Below are positions 52,112 to 61,565 of a stretch of 64,000 bases of DNA, piece by piece; the first letter of the stretch is position 1; each line of letters begins with the position of its first letter. Source of the DNA: Unio delphinus. Its lineage: Eukaryota; Mollusca; Bivalvia; Unionida; Unionidae. The translations under genes were made by a program, and so were the position numbers. A model generated the notes under the pieces. That model worked only from the letters and a program-made list of their open reading frames with translations. It made no database searches and was not told where the DNA came from. The DNA lies in assembly GCA_029339505.1 (NCBI GenBank), contig JAQISU010000081.1:22035501-22099500 (forward strand), read 5' to 3'.

Positions 52112-55100
52112 TTATTTATTTATTTATATAACTTAGTTAACAATGGTATGTGTGGAAAGTTGTTTGAAGTTATATATTCGATGCATAAAAGTCCATGTAA
52201 AAGTGTGCATATGAAAGGCAATGAAAGGTATTACGATTCTACGGTCTCAAACTAAACAAAAGAAAAGAGTGAAAACTAACAAGTCTTGTAAATTTCAACA
52301 AACAAATGTATCTCCCTAGAATATAAAGTGCAAATTTTAAAAGAATTTACAGTATTGTGAACGATGTCCTAAATAGTCAAAAGTGTTATATCACCATTCC
52401 TTATAAATACAGTTCTAATTGTTCCCAAGAAAGCTTCAACTCTTTGTGTTGTCGAGCCTATATTGACCTGTGACGCACATATGTGACAACAGTCTAGTTT
52501 TGAATCGCAATAATATAATCCGGGATGTCCATTTCGGAATTAACTATAATTCCATGTTACTTTCTCTGTCCAATAATATTATTGAGCACTTTCAAGTTTC
52601 AGTGAATGCAAATGTAAACAAATCCAAATAAAAGCTGCAAACAACATTATAAATGCTTCTGCTTCTGATGTTGCCGCAAGAATGAAAAGAAATTATATAC
52701 AAATCTAACACAACCGTAGAACCAGTATGAGGGTCACAAGTTCAGTTTTCGAAAATTGTAAGTTGTCCAAAAAATTATAATCTGTTACTAAAGTTAAAGT
52801 AGAGTATGTGGTAAACATCAGATAAACCAATTGTCTATGGGGGAATGCCAATGCTCTAGACCCAGATCAAAATAAACATATTCAATTACATTGATATCGA
52901 TCTGAATATGCAATGCACGTTCACAAATAAACGTTAAGCTGTGTAGCACGTTGCTTACTAAAATGAATAACCCTAGTCAGGTGAACGGCCATTTCATCCA
53001 GGTAACTGACTGTGACTGACTCTATGAGTGTCACTGGAAATTTGTATGTGTACAAAGTGTTGTCAAACGTTTTGGAACATTCCAAGACAGTACATTCGCG
53101 TACCGTGATCCGAGGTATACATGAAAATGCAACGGATCATATATCAGACTTCGTTACAAAGCTCCTAAAGGTTTACGGTCTTTATTTTGTGGAATCCTTC
53201 CTACAGCCCTTATTTAGCTAGAAGGCATATTTGCCTGAAACACATTATGAAAAAAAATACTGAGAGGTAGACCATTTGAAAGAAACCATGTGGTAGTTCA
53301 TTTATCTAGTGTATGAACAACATACCAGAAGTGAAAACAGTGCCATTTAATAATTAGATAATTATACTGAGAAAGCGTAAGGAGGTGCGCATGGAGTACT
53401 ATGAGGGGATGCACTGATATATTTATATTTATATAAAAAACACGTGCAACTCACTAACATGCAAAACGTTTTCAATACATTTCATACATGAACATGCAAA
53501 ACGTTTTCAGTACATTTTATACATTAACATGCAAAACGTTTTCAGTACATTTCATACCTTAACATGCAGGGAATCGATGTATTCTGCTTTAAGCAGTAGC
53601 CAAAGTATCATGTTCAAATGTATGGGAAGTACGTGCAGCATTCTCCATAACTTTCCGTGAAGACAAAGTAATGACTGATTACTATGAGATTTATCTCGTC
53701 TGACTATATGGTCATAAACTAAGTATATTTTACCTTTATGTGTCGAATATCAATGTCGTAATCACTGATTCTTATGTTTCATTATGGTGATGAAAGTGAG
53801 TAGGTTGTGATCATTGAGATGGGACAGAAAAAATAAAAACTTCAAGATCATGTGAAGCCAGAATACAAGTAGCCACCTCCTTCTCAATAGTGGAATAATT
53901 TCTCTGGTGCTTATTTACGTTTGTAGAGAAATGCAACAGTGGATAATCATTTTCATCTTCCTGATTGAGTACTCCACCATCCGTTTCATCATAGATATTA
54001 AATGGTTGGTTGAAATCTGAAGCTTATGCACAGTTAAGTATGGACTGTAATCTCTCGAATGCCTTCTGACATTTGTCAGACATATAAAATTTGGTTTCCT
54101 TACTCAGTAAATTAGTTAGATACTCAACGTTATTGACATAATTAACAAAATGTCTGATAATATCCAGCCATACCCAAAAATCGCATCAGTTGCTCTTTTA
54201 TTGATAGGCACAGGGAATTCGGAGATGGCTTTTAAACTTAGCGCTTCTACAGGCTTGACTTGACCATGTCCTACAAAATCTCCTAAAAATGTGAAACAAA
54301 CTCGGCGAAGCTCACATTTACTTAAATTCGTTGTCAAATTTGCCATACTCCAATAAGCAAAGAATTTCCGGATAGTTTCCAGGTGATTTTGCCAGGAATT
54401 ACTGTATATAATGACGCAGATGTACGCATCATAACCATGTATACTATCATGTTCATTATTTGCTGGAATGGTTAGGGGGGATGCCTTTACCGAATGGTGT
54501 CATTTTATAATGGTATAGTCCATATGGAGTTGCAAAGGATGATATTTCGTCTGGTCTATCTGTAAGTGGAATTTTCCACAACCCTTTTAACAGGTCAAAC
54601 CTGGTGACATAGTTTGAATTTCAAATTCTGTCAATGCATTAATCAATTCTTAGTACTGTAAACGAATGTTTTGATGACACTGTTACCTATTCCGTATTTA
54701 GTACACATACGGAAAGAATTATTTGGTTTCGGCACAAGAATACATGGCGAACTTCAATTACCAATGAAACACAACGCCGACAGTCACTTATCCATTGACT
54801 AATTCTGATGTTAAATTAACAGTAATGAATGAAATTTGAATAGTATTTCACTATACTTTCTGAGCAAGAATACCAGTCCAAACAAACTTTTCATCTTTCA
54901 AATAATATATATAGGTACAACATAAAACACGTCTGCAGACCTAAAAACAGGAACACAACAAATAATAATGACTCTAAGATAACAAAAAGATCTGATTATT
55001 CCATTCTCTCCTCATTAACACCGTCTGTTACGATTATATCTCAAAACATAACCTCCACGTGACAGATCATACTACTCAATTTATTCAAATGCAATAATTC

Positions 55101-55398
55101 CGAAATAAGAAGAGTCTCCTTATTTAATAAAGAACAAATATTTTTTCTCTATAAGAAACATGTTCGCATTTCACCAAATAAATAATTGAGACCTTTCTTT
55201 AATTTGCAGGCTGCGAAAGTGGGAAGCAGCCAGCCTCCTGCACATGCAGTCATCACAGTTAGAGTGAGTCAGAAGGACTCTCCACTTGATAACTCCGAAC
55301 TGCCTGGGGATCCGAAATTAGATGGACAAAATCTGATGTCTGCTGTAATACTCTCAGTATCGGTCTTGGTATCACTATTATCTCTTCAGCGATCATAA
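33735..55398 (+). CDS. Cadherin-repeat single-pass membrane protein (about 11 coding exons)
   Basis: The only clear host gene here. Joined through GT-AG introns with consistent phase: 33735-33789, 34863-34937, 35466-35635, 36546-36590, 37069-37155, 40595-40684, 41405-41521, 42086-42238, 43475-43559, 47909-48033 and 55210-55398, about 400 residues. It has a signal peptide (MMDNIPFLLVVSSLLCIQ), roughly three extracellular cadherin repeats and a C-terminal membrane helix. Cadherin calcium-binding features are visible: HIPENANIG, DTD, DADDQGPAF (the DxNDxxPxF linker) and AIDLDTLNLPITYSIYD. Many N-glycosylation sites (NIT, NDT, NRT, NIS, NVS, NGT). Cadherins act in calcium-dependent cell adhesion; the short ectodomain resembles invertebrate protocadherin or CDHR-like proteins, exact orthology unknown. 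The last exon has a frame problem in the membrane helix (see its entry). Introns total about 20 kb and are full of mobile elements. Confidence 0.8.
34863..34937 (+). CDS. Cadherin-like gene, exon 2
   Basis: Acceptor after a run of eight Ts (TTTTTTTTCAG), donor GCAG/GTAGAG. Encodes SSQNCNDVIYSITTINIVSE, the start of the first extracellular repeat. Enters and leaves in phase 1. Confidence 0.7.
35466..35635 (+). CDS. Cadherin-like gene, exon 3
   Basis: Acceptor TTTGTTTCAG, donor TTATTG/GTAATT. Encodes TLIFNVSKSPSYNITYTITN and on to LNRTLDLEELYNLL, part of the first repeat. The donor is the first unit of a tandem array (35625-36205). Confidence 0.75.
35625..36205 (+). repeat. Minisatellite (unit about 28-31 bp) built on the exon 3 splice donor
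   Basis: About 20 imperfect units of the form 'taatatattggtaattata' plus 'ctatttta'. The first unit begins within the last codons of exon 3, so the TTG/GTAATT donor itself is part of the unit and is copied, exactly or nearly, in many units through intron 3. Confidence 0.9.
36546..36590 (+). CDS. Cadherin-like gene, exon 4
   Basis: A 45-base exon (GYDVQTIAFDFTCGT) with acceptor CTTACAG and donor ACG/GTAAGA, phase 0 on both sides, so it could be skipped without changing frame. Confidence 0.65.
37069..37155 (+). CDS. Cadherin-like gene, exon 5
   Basis: Encodes IKKRIIIYVNPENEFNPYIN and ITGDLHIPE, the end of repeat 1 and the start of repeat 2. Acceptor CTTTATAG, donor GAG/GTAATT, phase 0. Confidence 0.7.
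37741..38267. other. No gene recognised (intron 5)
   Basis: Intron sequence upstream of the THAP remnant; it may be its promoter side. Nothing else seen. Confidence 0.4.
38268..38560 (+). pseudogene. THAP-domain remnant in intron 5
   Basis: Two frames carry the parts of a THAP zinc-binding domain. One reads AANCGNTNADEFSMISFPKD, then a stop; the other starts with NWDGTTEFSSLCCF (38406 on) and reads FTPECFPFRY, ending KNVKLNDYA. The CGN...SFPKD, the W, the PECF and the final 'LKxxAVP'-like part are in order, but the first Cys and the C-x2-H pair are altered and a frameshift and stops intervene. THAP domains occur in P-element-like transposases and host regulators. A short ORF at 38630-38815 may be the continuation. 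Same strand as the host gene. Confidence 0.65.
38900..40594. other. Intron 5, remaining part
   Basis: AT-rich intron sequence with one GA microsatellite (listed). No other feature recognised. Confidence 0.5.
39582..39661. repeat. (GA)n microsatellite
   Basis: Forty uninterrupted GA units in intron 5. Confidence 0.95.
40595..40684 (+). CDS. Cadherin-like gene, exon 6
   Basis: Encodes NANIGTIVYRLRERVSDTDR and PVSTFSFVLT, the A-to-C strands of repeat 2 with a DTD calcium-binding site. Acceptor TTCTTCTTCAG, donor ACG/GTAAAA. Confidence 0.8.
41405..41521 (+). CDS. Cadherin-like gene, exon 7
   Basis: Encodes STGNRTFALDGALTGDIKLE and SALDFESGHNSYILNISVT. The LDFE motif is the LDRE-type signature of cadherin repeats. 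Phase 0 both sides. Confidence 0.85.
42086..42238 (+). CDS. Cadherin-like gene, exon 8
   Basis: Encodes the end of repeat 2 with the linker DADDQGPAF and the start of repeat 3 with PGCFTPCLIPEYT (two Cys that may pair). Acceptor AAAACAG, donor ACG/GTACTG. Confidence 0.85.
42425..43265. mobile_element. Diverged LTR related to the solo LTR at 32416
   Basis: Starts TGTTACGAGCCTAGGCTC (holding the palindrome GAGCCTAGGCTC) and shares a run of phrases in order with 32416-33223: 'gacaacaagctttgtaaa', 'aacttacggttttac', 'attggaagacgatgac' and 'aaatgcca' near the end. The 3' end is unclear and no target duplication was found. It lies in intron 8. Confidence 0.55.
43475..43559 (+). CDS. Cadherin-like gene, exon 9
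   Basis: Encodes PLNVQPAAIKAIDLDTLNLP and ITYSIYD, with the AxDxD...N..I.YSI pattern of a cadherin repeat. Leaves in phase 1; donor GACG/GTAAGA. Confidence 0.85.
43560..44930. other. Intron 9, first part
   Basis: No gene recognised. Overlapping short ORFs at 44580-44943 have no family features. Confidence 0.5.
44935..45253 (+). pseudogene. 3' end of a non-LTR retrotransposon with (GAT)n tail
   Basis: Reads HYEDLLTIVKIKKAEK, HVTRANSLFTTILYGSVQGV, RRRGRQRKKWTNNIT, then stops and RCSAEAQCLYDHTRSRE in the next frame, ending in a (GAT)n run at 45220-45253. The 'TILxGxVxGxRxRGRQRKxWxDNI' block is the usual C-terminus of a LINE reverse transcriptase. Severely 5'-truncated. The family differs from the two larger LINEs in this window, as judged by tail and sequence. 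Confidence 0.75.
45254..46753. other. Intron 9, middle part
   Basis: No gene recognised. Slightly less AT-rich in 45650-46430, which may hide a degraded mobile element. Confidence 0.4.
46754..47046. repeat. Degenerate minisatellite 'ccagtggtacggaaccaact'
   Basis: About seven or eight units of roughly 35-45 bp carrying 'ccagtggt(a)cggaaccaactgg' with variable spacers such as 'tatgccactgatacggaacc'. In intron 9. Confidence 0.8.
47047..47791. other. Intron 9, last part
   Basis: No gene or RNA feature recognised. Confidence 0.5.
47792..47840. repeat. (CA)n microsatellite
   Basis: About 22 CA units, 70 bp before exon 10. Confidence 0.95.
47909..48033 (+). CDS. Cadherin-like gene, exon 10
   Basis: Encodes AGGSSYNVSSGFFKIESSNG and TIYQLRPASQAPWRTQRLVV, where FFKIESSNGTI is the typical F.I...TG.I core. 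Acceptor TTTTTCAG, donor AGA/GTATGT. Confidence 0.85.
48034..49125. other. Intron 10, first part
   Basis: No gene recognised. Confidence 0.5.
49128..49376. repeat. Tandem array of short palindromes (CTCGT...ACGAG), period about 46 bp
   Basis: Six inverted-repeat cores with TCGT starting at 49131, 49171, 49218, 49269, 49313 and 49360 (spacings 40, 47, 51, 44 and 47). Best copies read GTCGTCCATATGACGAGAC. Between them lie AT-rich stretches that are partly alike ('gaagatattaaataattaa'). A seventh, weaker relative (gcgtccgtttgacgtc) is at about 49428. In intron 10. Confidence 0.75.
49536..49735. repeat. Degenerate repeats 'gcaccacacacgggca'
   Basis: Low-complexity CA-rich stretch with loosely repeated phrases 'cacacacgggca', 'agcatagaga/cagcat' and 'ccacggtcactcca' (twice). 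No coding sense. Confidence 0.6.
49740..52050. other. Intron 10, middle part; unrecognised ORFs
   Basis: AT-rich. ORFs at 49874-50131 (ending FLRLGWKRFRQDYIVM) and 51561-51839 (KVLGYKWNTKKEKKYVDSLQ) have protein-like composition but no family was recognised. Treated as probable chance ORFs or traces of an AT-rich mobile element. Confidence 0.35.
52053..52129. repeat. (TA)n(TTTA)n microsatellite
   Basis: About 27 TA units followed by five TTTA units. Confidence 0.95.
52258..52400. mobile_element. Short LTR fragment of the 32416 family
   Basis: Shares 'agaaaagagtgaaaactaac', 'aagtcttgtaaat' and 'aagaatttacagtattgtga' with the start of the LTRs at 32416 and 42425. The remaining similarity fades quickly. 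Confidence 0.4.
53456..53569. repeat. 35-bp minisatellite, 3.3 units
   Basis: Three units beginning AACATGCAAAACGTTTTCA and ending 'catacatg/tatacatt/catacctt', then a partial fourth (AACATGCAG). Confidence 0.95.
53820..54770 (-). pseudogene. Ty3/gypsy retrotransposon pol remnant (reverse transcriptase to RNase H)
   Basis: Minus strand, in order: CILVPKPNNSFRMCTKYG (start of RT), FDLLKGLWKIPLTDRPDEIS then FATPYGLYHYKMTPFG (RT core, near 54600-54490), LTTNLSKCELRRVCFTFLGD with FVGHGQVKPVEA (54346-54230), LLSKETKFYMSDKCQKAFER (about 54110) and HFSTNVNKHQRNYSTIEKE (RNase H, about 53930). The catalytic YxDD block is not readable. Many stops and frameshifts. The 'SKCEF..FLGH.V..GQV.P' and 'KHQ.NYSTIEKE' signatures are characteristic of Metaviridae. 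In intron 10, opposite to the host gene. Confidence 0.85.
54771..55209. other. Intron 10, last part
   Basis: AT-rich, may still include degraded gypsy sequence. Ends at the exon 11 acceptor. Confidence 0.4.
55210..55398 (+). CDS. Cadherin-like gene, last seen exon (end of repeat 3, membrane helix; frame problem)
   Basis: Acceptor TTAATTTGCAG. Encodes AVITVRVSQK, the last strand of repeat 3, a stalk and a hydrophobic segment NLMSAVILSVSVLVSLLSLQ ending at a stop at 55396-55398. In the frame shifted by two, the hydrophobic stretch instead continues as ITIISSAIIIFTLCHKYRKM and on to a cytoplasmic tail ending near 55461, with a possible donor there (AGAG/GTATTT). The second frame looks like the true helix plus stop-transfer, so a single-base indel, an unusual splice or an assembly error lies around 55340-55365. 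Confidence 0.65.
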   Translation, partial: AAKVGSSQPPAHAVITVRVSQKDSPLDNSELPGDPKLDGQNLMSAVILSVSVLVSLLSLQRS

Positions 55399-55461
55399 TC
55401 TTTACGTTGTGCCACAAATATAGGAAGATGGCTTTTCAGGAGTACGGTGTACCCATGAGAG

Positions 55462-56990
55462 GTATTTAAGAGCATCCATATTTATCTATTGAGCCCTCTA
55501 GAATCCAGGCTTGAAAAAACAGCGCATCTGATAACCTACACTGATTATGAAAATAAACGAAAGCAAGAATCAAAACTTAAAGGATGAAAATATTATCTTG
55601 CCACTTGAGAAAACAGTTGGAATATACCTCAACTTTAAGGAAAACCTTTATTGTCCCACGGAAAAAAGACATCTTAAGAAAAAGCATGACATAATAACTC
55701 CTGCTTGTGTTTTAAGGAAACATTTTAATTCCAAAAGTTTATTTTCTGATAGAGACTATATATTTTGTTTCTCATTCTTTTTTGAAACGAGAATTATTAA
55801 AATGTCAGTTTCAACCGCATTAATAGAGTACAATACCTATACATCGTGATATACTTTTTATGCTTCAAAATATATTTTCAAAAACGATCAAATATTAAAT
55901 TAACCCCACCCCCAAATATGATGTGTTAATTTTTTTTAAATGCATATGAATAGATAAAGTGAAAACGTAGGAAATAAAGACAACATCATTATATTGTAAT
56001 GCCCATGGAATATGTCACTATAGCGTTAGTAATGCTTAAGGTTCATTGCAAAATTTCACAAGTGAAAGGACACTTTTCTTAGTGTTGCTAATACATAAAA
56101 TAAAAACGTAATGGAGTGTAGAAATCAGATATGCTAAAAACACTGTGAAATATCTATCGAGGCAGAGAAAAAGATACGTCCCTGCCTAAATATAGTCCCC
56201 AATGAAACTGTCGTAATTTGCTGATAAATAATATCGTTATATCCCTCTATAGCGTAGTATCTGTGTCAGAACCCAAATTAAAGACCTTTCGAAATTTATT
56301 TTTCATGTATGGCACGGTGTCGCTCAAAATTCATCCAAGTCTTTTACTAATTACTGAATTATTAAATGCATGTGAAAAAAACTTATATTTCTTTTGCAGA
56401 TAGTTTTCCTACTCGTGCACTCCGCCATCGAAATTTGTTTTCCATTTTTGTTTTAATATGTAATTTGGTTTAGCTAGACTTAACTTTAAACCTTACGTAG
56501 AGGCCTTCGTAGGAGGGAGAGTAAGTTGAATGCAGACGATTTCCACCCCAAAAATGGAGTATGTCATTGAGCAATTATTCGAAATTTTACATACAAGATA
56601 TGGATAGGATATGAGAGAAACCACAAATTACATGTTTAATATAATCTATTATTTTACACTGCACATAGGTATCAGTGTATACAATGGTGGTCCTGTATCT
56701 ATTCTTAAAGCCGGCATCACGTGAAATAATGCGGATGAATTATTTCTATATGTAGTGGAATGTGTATCGAATACACCTCTTGATCACATATTGACGATAA
56801 CACCATAGTCACAATGACTAGTTTGTATACCATTTCAGTGCATTAATATCTGGCAATTTCTCTATGCAGGTATATGAAATAGTTGATGATATATACATGA
56901 GAGTAGCTGAGTGACTGAACATGAAAAACATAATTATATTCTTAAGCTGGAAAGTTTTCAGACAATATAAAAATTATCAGTCATAATATA
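55462..56990. other. Downstream of the cadherin-like gene; no gene recognised
   Basis: AT-rich. An ORF at 55547-55849 (MKINESKNQNLKDENIILPL, then VSTALIEYNTYTS at its end) has no known domain. A 3' UTR and polyadenylation site of the cadherin gene could lie here but cannot be placed. Confidence 0.35.
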
Positions 56991-57209
56991 ATGCTTTACT
57001 ATATATACGACTTAGTAGATATTGTGTCCAAACTAAATTATCCTTCAAATTTAGATAAGATTCCAAACTTAAAGCCTCTTGTGTGGTTTAGAGATGATCA
57101 TCCGTGCTTAAAATGTTTTAATTTAAGTATTATTGACACGAATATATCACGTAATTATTACCAGTGTGCACAATGTAATATCATGCATCGAACTGAATAC
57201 ACTCGTTAA
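56991..57209 (+). CDS. Unrecognised short ORF with a Cys-x2-Cys pair motif
   Basis: 72 codons ending just before block A copy 2. Contains CLKC and, 17 residues later, CAQC, the layout of a small zinc ribbon (DDHPCLKCFN ... YYQCAQCNIMHRTEYTR). Very AT-rich codons. I know no matching family. It could be a C-terminal exon, a piece of a DNA-virus or transposon gene, or chance. Confidence 0.3.
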   Translation: MLYYIYDLVDIVSKLNYPSNLDKIPNLKPLVWFRDDHPCLKCFNLSIIDTNISRNYYQCAQCNIMHRTEYTR

Positions 57210-57361
57210 TCTTTCAACTTCTACGAAAAAAACTTTAGCTGTAGTTTAAAGATAGCAATTTAAATTAGCACACTCCCTACATGATTCTAGTTTTTCCAAT
57301 TTTTCTGAATATTTCAACGAGCATCCATCATAGACTACACTGACACATACAAAGATAGGTC

Positions 57362-57640
57362 TGATATAAGTTATATACAATTTTAAGAAAATGTGTACGC
57401 TAAGTTTGTATTTTAGTCTAAGAAGAAACCAGAGGGACGAGATCCGAAAAAAAAAGGATGAAGAACATGTACGAAGTTACGGGATGATTAGTAATACCAA
57501 AAGTTTAAATCTGAACTTTTTAAATCAGGACGTCAAATCGGACGCCACATTCAAAAGAAACCTCGATGTCACATCATTTTACTTGTAAAAGTGGTGGCTA
57601 AACGATACACAAGCAGGTGTCCGTAAACATCAAACATAGA
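57362..57640 (+). other. About 280-bp segment present only in block A copy 2
   Basis: Copy 1 passes straight from 'aaagataggtct' to 'aaatgttgttttatcc', while here about 280 bp intervene. They include an ORF (57391-57588) of no recognised family. No target-site duplication or inverted ends were seen, so insertion here or deletion in copy 1 are both possible. Confidence 0.6.
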
Positions 57641-58676
57641 TAGATCATATAGTAATATTCCCAATGCTGTTTTATCCTATCCTGGTCAGCAATGCACATG
57701 TTTCCACTGGACAAAGTTTTGATATTAGCCGGTAAGATGAAAAAATGACAAAATGCCTCCTAGAGAAACGTTAAGGATTAGAAGAAAAACAATGAATCAC
57801 TTCAGATGGCCAGCTTCAGTACGTCATCAAAACCCAAACACGTTTTATATATCAATCATTGATTTTCAAAACTTTTTTTCCACATTGCCTTCTATTGTCC
57901 TGCTCAAACAAACATGCTTAAACGTTATTATACATATTTTTAACGTGGATAGAGAGCAAGAATAGCCTATGTGACAAAAATCAGGTAAAAATATGTAATT
58001 TCATAAAATTGGATCTAATCTAGTCATATTTATTTCCACTTTGTAAAATACCCACGTTATCTGATTGGAGCAAATTTATTGAACAGAGGTGCTTCTCATC
58101 TACGTTTTTAACTATTTTGGACTCACAGTGTAACTAATTATCTCTTTATATAATCCGTTTGCTATTGCTTTGTTGATTTATCGCATGTACTTTTATATTT
58201 TTGGTACAGTTTCATGCTTAATGCATTTATTTTTGTCATTGATAAAACCCAATTTTTTTCCACATCTGGTCGATATTTTTATCGTTGTTCTTTAAAGAAA
58301 AAAGCACAATGTTTAAAGATGATAGCGATTTTAACTTTTGTAACAGCGCTAAGTATTTCAATATTTACATTCCCTTTTTGAAAAGTAGCATCCAAATTAT
58401 TTCAAACTTGCATAAATGCTCCAGCTGTAAAATCTGAGGAAGTCACATCTTTCTGTAACGAAAACGTTAATTTTAACTCCACGAAGTAACATTGTTTGGG
58501 CACTTCTTGCACTAGTGTTTTTTTCATAATCACTATGCCAGTGGGACTTTTCTACACATTTATTACACCCAAAACGTATATCTAATCATTATAATTCTTT
58601 AAAATTCGATAAATATCGTGAACAGTTACTTTGCAGATCTTAAAACACTTTTGTCACATACTGCAGCATTTCAAAG

Positions 58677-58913
58677 TCACCAATGACTAGAGACATTGTT
58701 TTCATTATATTGCAAGTATGCTTCAGAACCTTCAATGTACTTAGAAAGTTTTGCTGTTGAGAAATCCACAAGAGAAATACACGAACAAATTGATTCTTCT
58801 TGATCCTGACCCTGTTTGAACAATTCCATTGTATCTTTGGATGGGTCGTGATAATATATACCTTTACGATCACTAGATACAAAACAAACCCGTATCGTCC
58901 TTGGGTTGAACAC
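58677..58913 (-). CDS. Unrecognised ORF, open copy
   Basis: 78 codons, MFNPRTIRVCFVSSDRKGIY then HDPSKDTMELFKQGQDQEES and a tail SEAYLQYNENNVSSHW. Its counterpart in copy 1 (1078-1340) has a frameshifting insertion. Protein-like composition, no family recognised. Confidence 0.3.
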   Translation of the reverse strand: MFNPRTIRVCFVSSDRKGIYYHDPSKDTMELFKQGQDQEESICSCISLVDFSTAKLSKYIEGSEAYLQYNENNVSSHW

Positions 58914-58969
58914 AATGGTTGTGCATTTTGTGTGACATTCACATCATTTACTCATCTCGAAAATCCTAA

Positions 58970-60152
58970 GGGATGGATCTTAAGACAAAAGGGAAACAAG
59001 CCCCTATTACCTTACGTAGAAATGGAAATTGCATTCGAAAGGTAATAATAAAAAAACCACAGCACCCATGCTAAGGAAAATCAAAACGAGGACAATGAAA
59101 CTAAATTATCAAGACATTCCCACGGAGATCCACCTAGAAGAAACAGTGAAACGGTCGAGGAAAAACTGAAGAAGAAAAAAAACAATAAATGCAAGAATGG
59201 ACATATTATTCTCACTCCCACCAAACACAGAATACGGCTTTTAGACATAGAAAAAAGGATGTAATGATGATAGAAAGAGCATTCTTTCTACACGGATTCC
59301 TGCCCAAATCCTGGTATAGAGGCACATATACCACCGGAAATGCAATAGATGAGGGAGCACAGGTCACCCCTGCCACCAATAATTTTTACCCAACAAGAAA
59401 GAGAGAAATACAAAAGGCTCCGGAAAAAACAAGCAGCCAAATTCAAACCAAAGGGACCAACAAAAACAGAAATAACTAAAACAAAGACAACAACCATCAG
59501 GGAAATGCAGAAGTAACAACAGAAAACCCAGTCAGAGGAGACAAAATCTAAAAGCAAGGAAGTAAAAAGCCCCAAAACAACACAGACACATATATAAGAA
59601 GACAGCAGAACGTAAAACGTACAATAATCAACTACAGAAGCCACATCAATAACAACAGAAGTACATGAAATATTAAATAGAACACCACCACAAACAAAAT
59701 CAGTAACAACGACACTACGGCAAATAATAGCAGATAGAGCAGAAACAACCACAGCAACCACAATGACAGCAAAAGAGCAGGAGACGGAGCAGGAGTTAAA
59801 TAAACCACCACCACCACAAAATTCAACAACAAAGACACCATCGCAAACTATACGAGAATCTTACACAAGAACAGAACAGCATTGCAGATGATTGAGAAAC
59901 TAATGCCACTTCAAAGAATTTAGACAAACAAAAATAACAACGAAGCATCGAAACAACTAAAAGAAAACACTATAGTAGCAGGAATAATAGCACTAATAGA
60001 AGGGAGAATTAGACACCACATCACCTAATGGGAAAGAAGAAAAGAAGAGGAAAGAAAGAGAAATACTCAGGAAAAGAGAGAAAAAAGACGCACAACACAG
60101 GAGGATCTCGAGATGATGACGAAATATTCCTTTGAGAATGATATCCAAAATG

Positions 60153-60220
<68 letters not shown>
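58970..60220 (+). pseudogene. Zinc-knuckle gag/ORF1-like retroelement remnant (block A copy 2)
   Basis: Longer version of 1350-2270. At 59332-59382 the frame reads HRKCNR, stop, GSTGHPCHQ, stop: a CCHC knuckle in which the second and last Cys positions have become TGA and TAA. Upstream is CKNGHIILTPTKHRIRLLDI (59195 on); downstream is a Lys/Gln/Thr-rich tail (for example TTTATTMTAKEQETEQELNK near 59745). After 59880 the sequence continues as MIEKLMPLQRI and IVAGIIALIEGR and ends near a GA microsatellite. Dead by many stops. Confidence 0.55.
60155..60218. repeat. (GA)n microsatellite
   Basis: About 32 GA units inside the A-rich end of the zinc-knuckle remnant. Confidence 0.95.
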
Positions 60221-60221
<1 letters not shown>

Positions 60222-60576
60222 CTTATCTCTTAGATACAATACTTGTATATATAAAAATAAAAATAAAAGCCTAATATTAGTATCATAGATACAACATTTC
60301 CAGATAAATCAATACATACAAGAACACACAAATTACACAATTAAGTGTCGACAACAATACAAGTACAGCACGGGAAACTCATGTACTGGTCTTAAAAGAT
60401 CAAATAAGGGAGATCACCCAACCTCCTCAGCAAAATAGAAAATCATCTAACCAAATCCCTCAAACTTTCAAGCAGTTTATTTTCCTCACCCGCAACATTG
60501 CTTTAATTCTATAGGACGCTGGCTATGGGGATAGTATGTGTTATATCATGTAGCACATTCCGATAGACCTGCCGAC

Positions 60577-60624
<48 letters not shown>

Positions 60625-61565
60625 CACACACACGAATATTTTAGTAACGAAACTCACGCCTCCTGTACAAAATTAGTTAAATATACATGTGCACACCACC
60701 ATAATACAAAAGAATATGTATCGGGATAGTCGTACTGGTATGAATGTAACCGTTTTGTAATAACCGATTCGTCTAGATGATACGCGCCCAGTGGATATGA
60801 GGTATGGAGAGATATAATAATAACAGTGTTGATTACTGTTGACATTTTTTCGGCCCGAACGAGGCATTTCTTATGATATATGTTAGAACAAAACAATTCT
60901 TTTTGATTCTTTTTTTCTCGACCGTATAATTAAAAATAGCTTCTTTCCTAAACTTATTTTACCATAATTTTCACATGGAAATTCATGCATTTCAAATCAT
61001 CTTCAATTTTGAAGATCTCTTTATTGGTTTAGTAAAATCTGAAAACAAACTGCCTTTTGCAGAAAGATGTTATTATATATAAGCTAAAGAATAGCTAAAG
61101 TTGAATTTGTCGAGAGTAACGATCATTTTAAATGGACACATGTTCATGGTTAATGCTGTTTTTTTAAACAAAGTATCAGCTGAAAATGTTGATTTAGAAG
61201 TGCACCTGGTCTGGCATATTGCATTACACTAGATGGACTTGAAGAATGAGACAACTGACAATTACTTAAATTTTGAGTAATACTGATTTACAATCATTAC
61301 ACTCGGTTATTGAGATTGGGAGTTCAACCTGGTTCTGTATATTCTGTTAAACGCGATGAGGGAAACCATATAGTGAGAACGTTAAATAGCTGCACGAGGC
61401 AAATGTATTCATATATCAAATCATGACATTTGACAGGTTGAATATACCGACGACTGGTGTATTGGTACTCATCCCAAACTGAAGTACCCTTTAGTAAAAC
61501 TACCTTCCATTATGACATTAAAGTGGTATGAAACATTTCAAGCAAGGATTGTTTTATTTTCACCC
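60220..61565. other. No gene recognised; one (CA)n(TA)n microsatellite
   Basis: AT-rich. A CA run followed by TA and again CA lies at 60577-60634. No coding feature found. Confidence 0.5.

Larger units (their letters stand above)
57259..59880 (+). repeat. Block A, copy 2 of the long direct duplication
   Basis: Matches 1-2283 in the same orientation. It continues past the point where copy 1 stops, so copy 1 has lost what here spans about 59875-62700 (about 2.8 kb). The left edge, 57259, is where copy 1 begins at base 1 of the window, so the true start of the duplication may lie further left. Confidence 0.85.
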
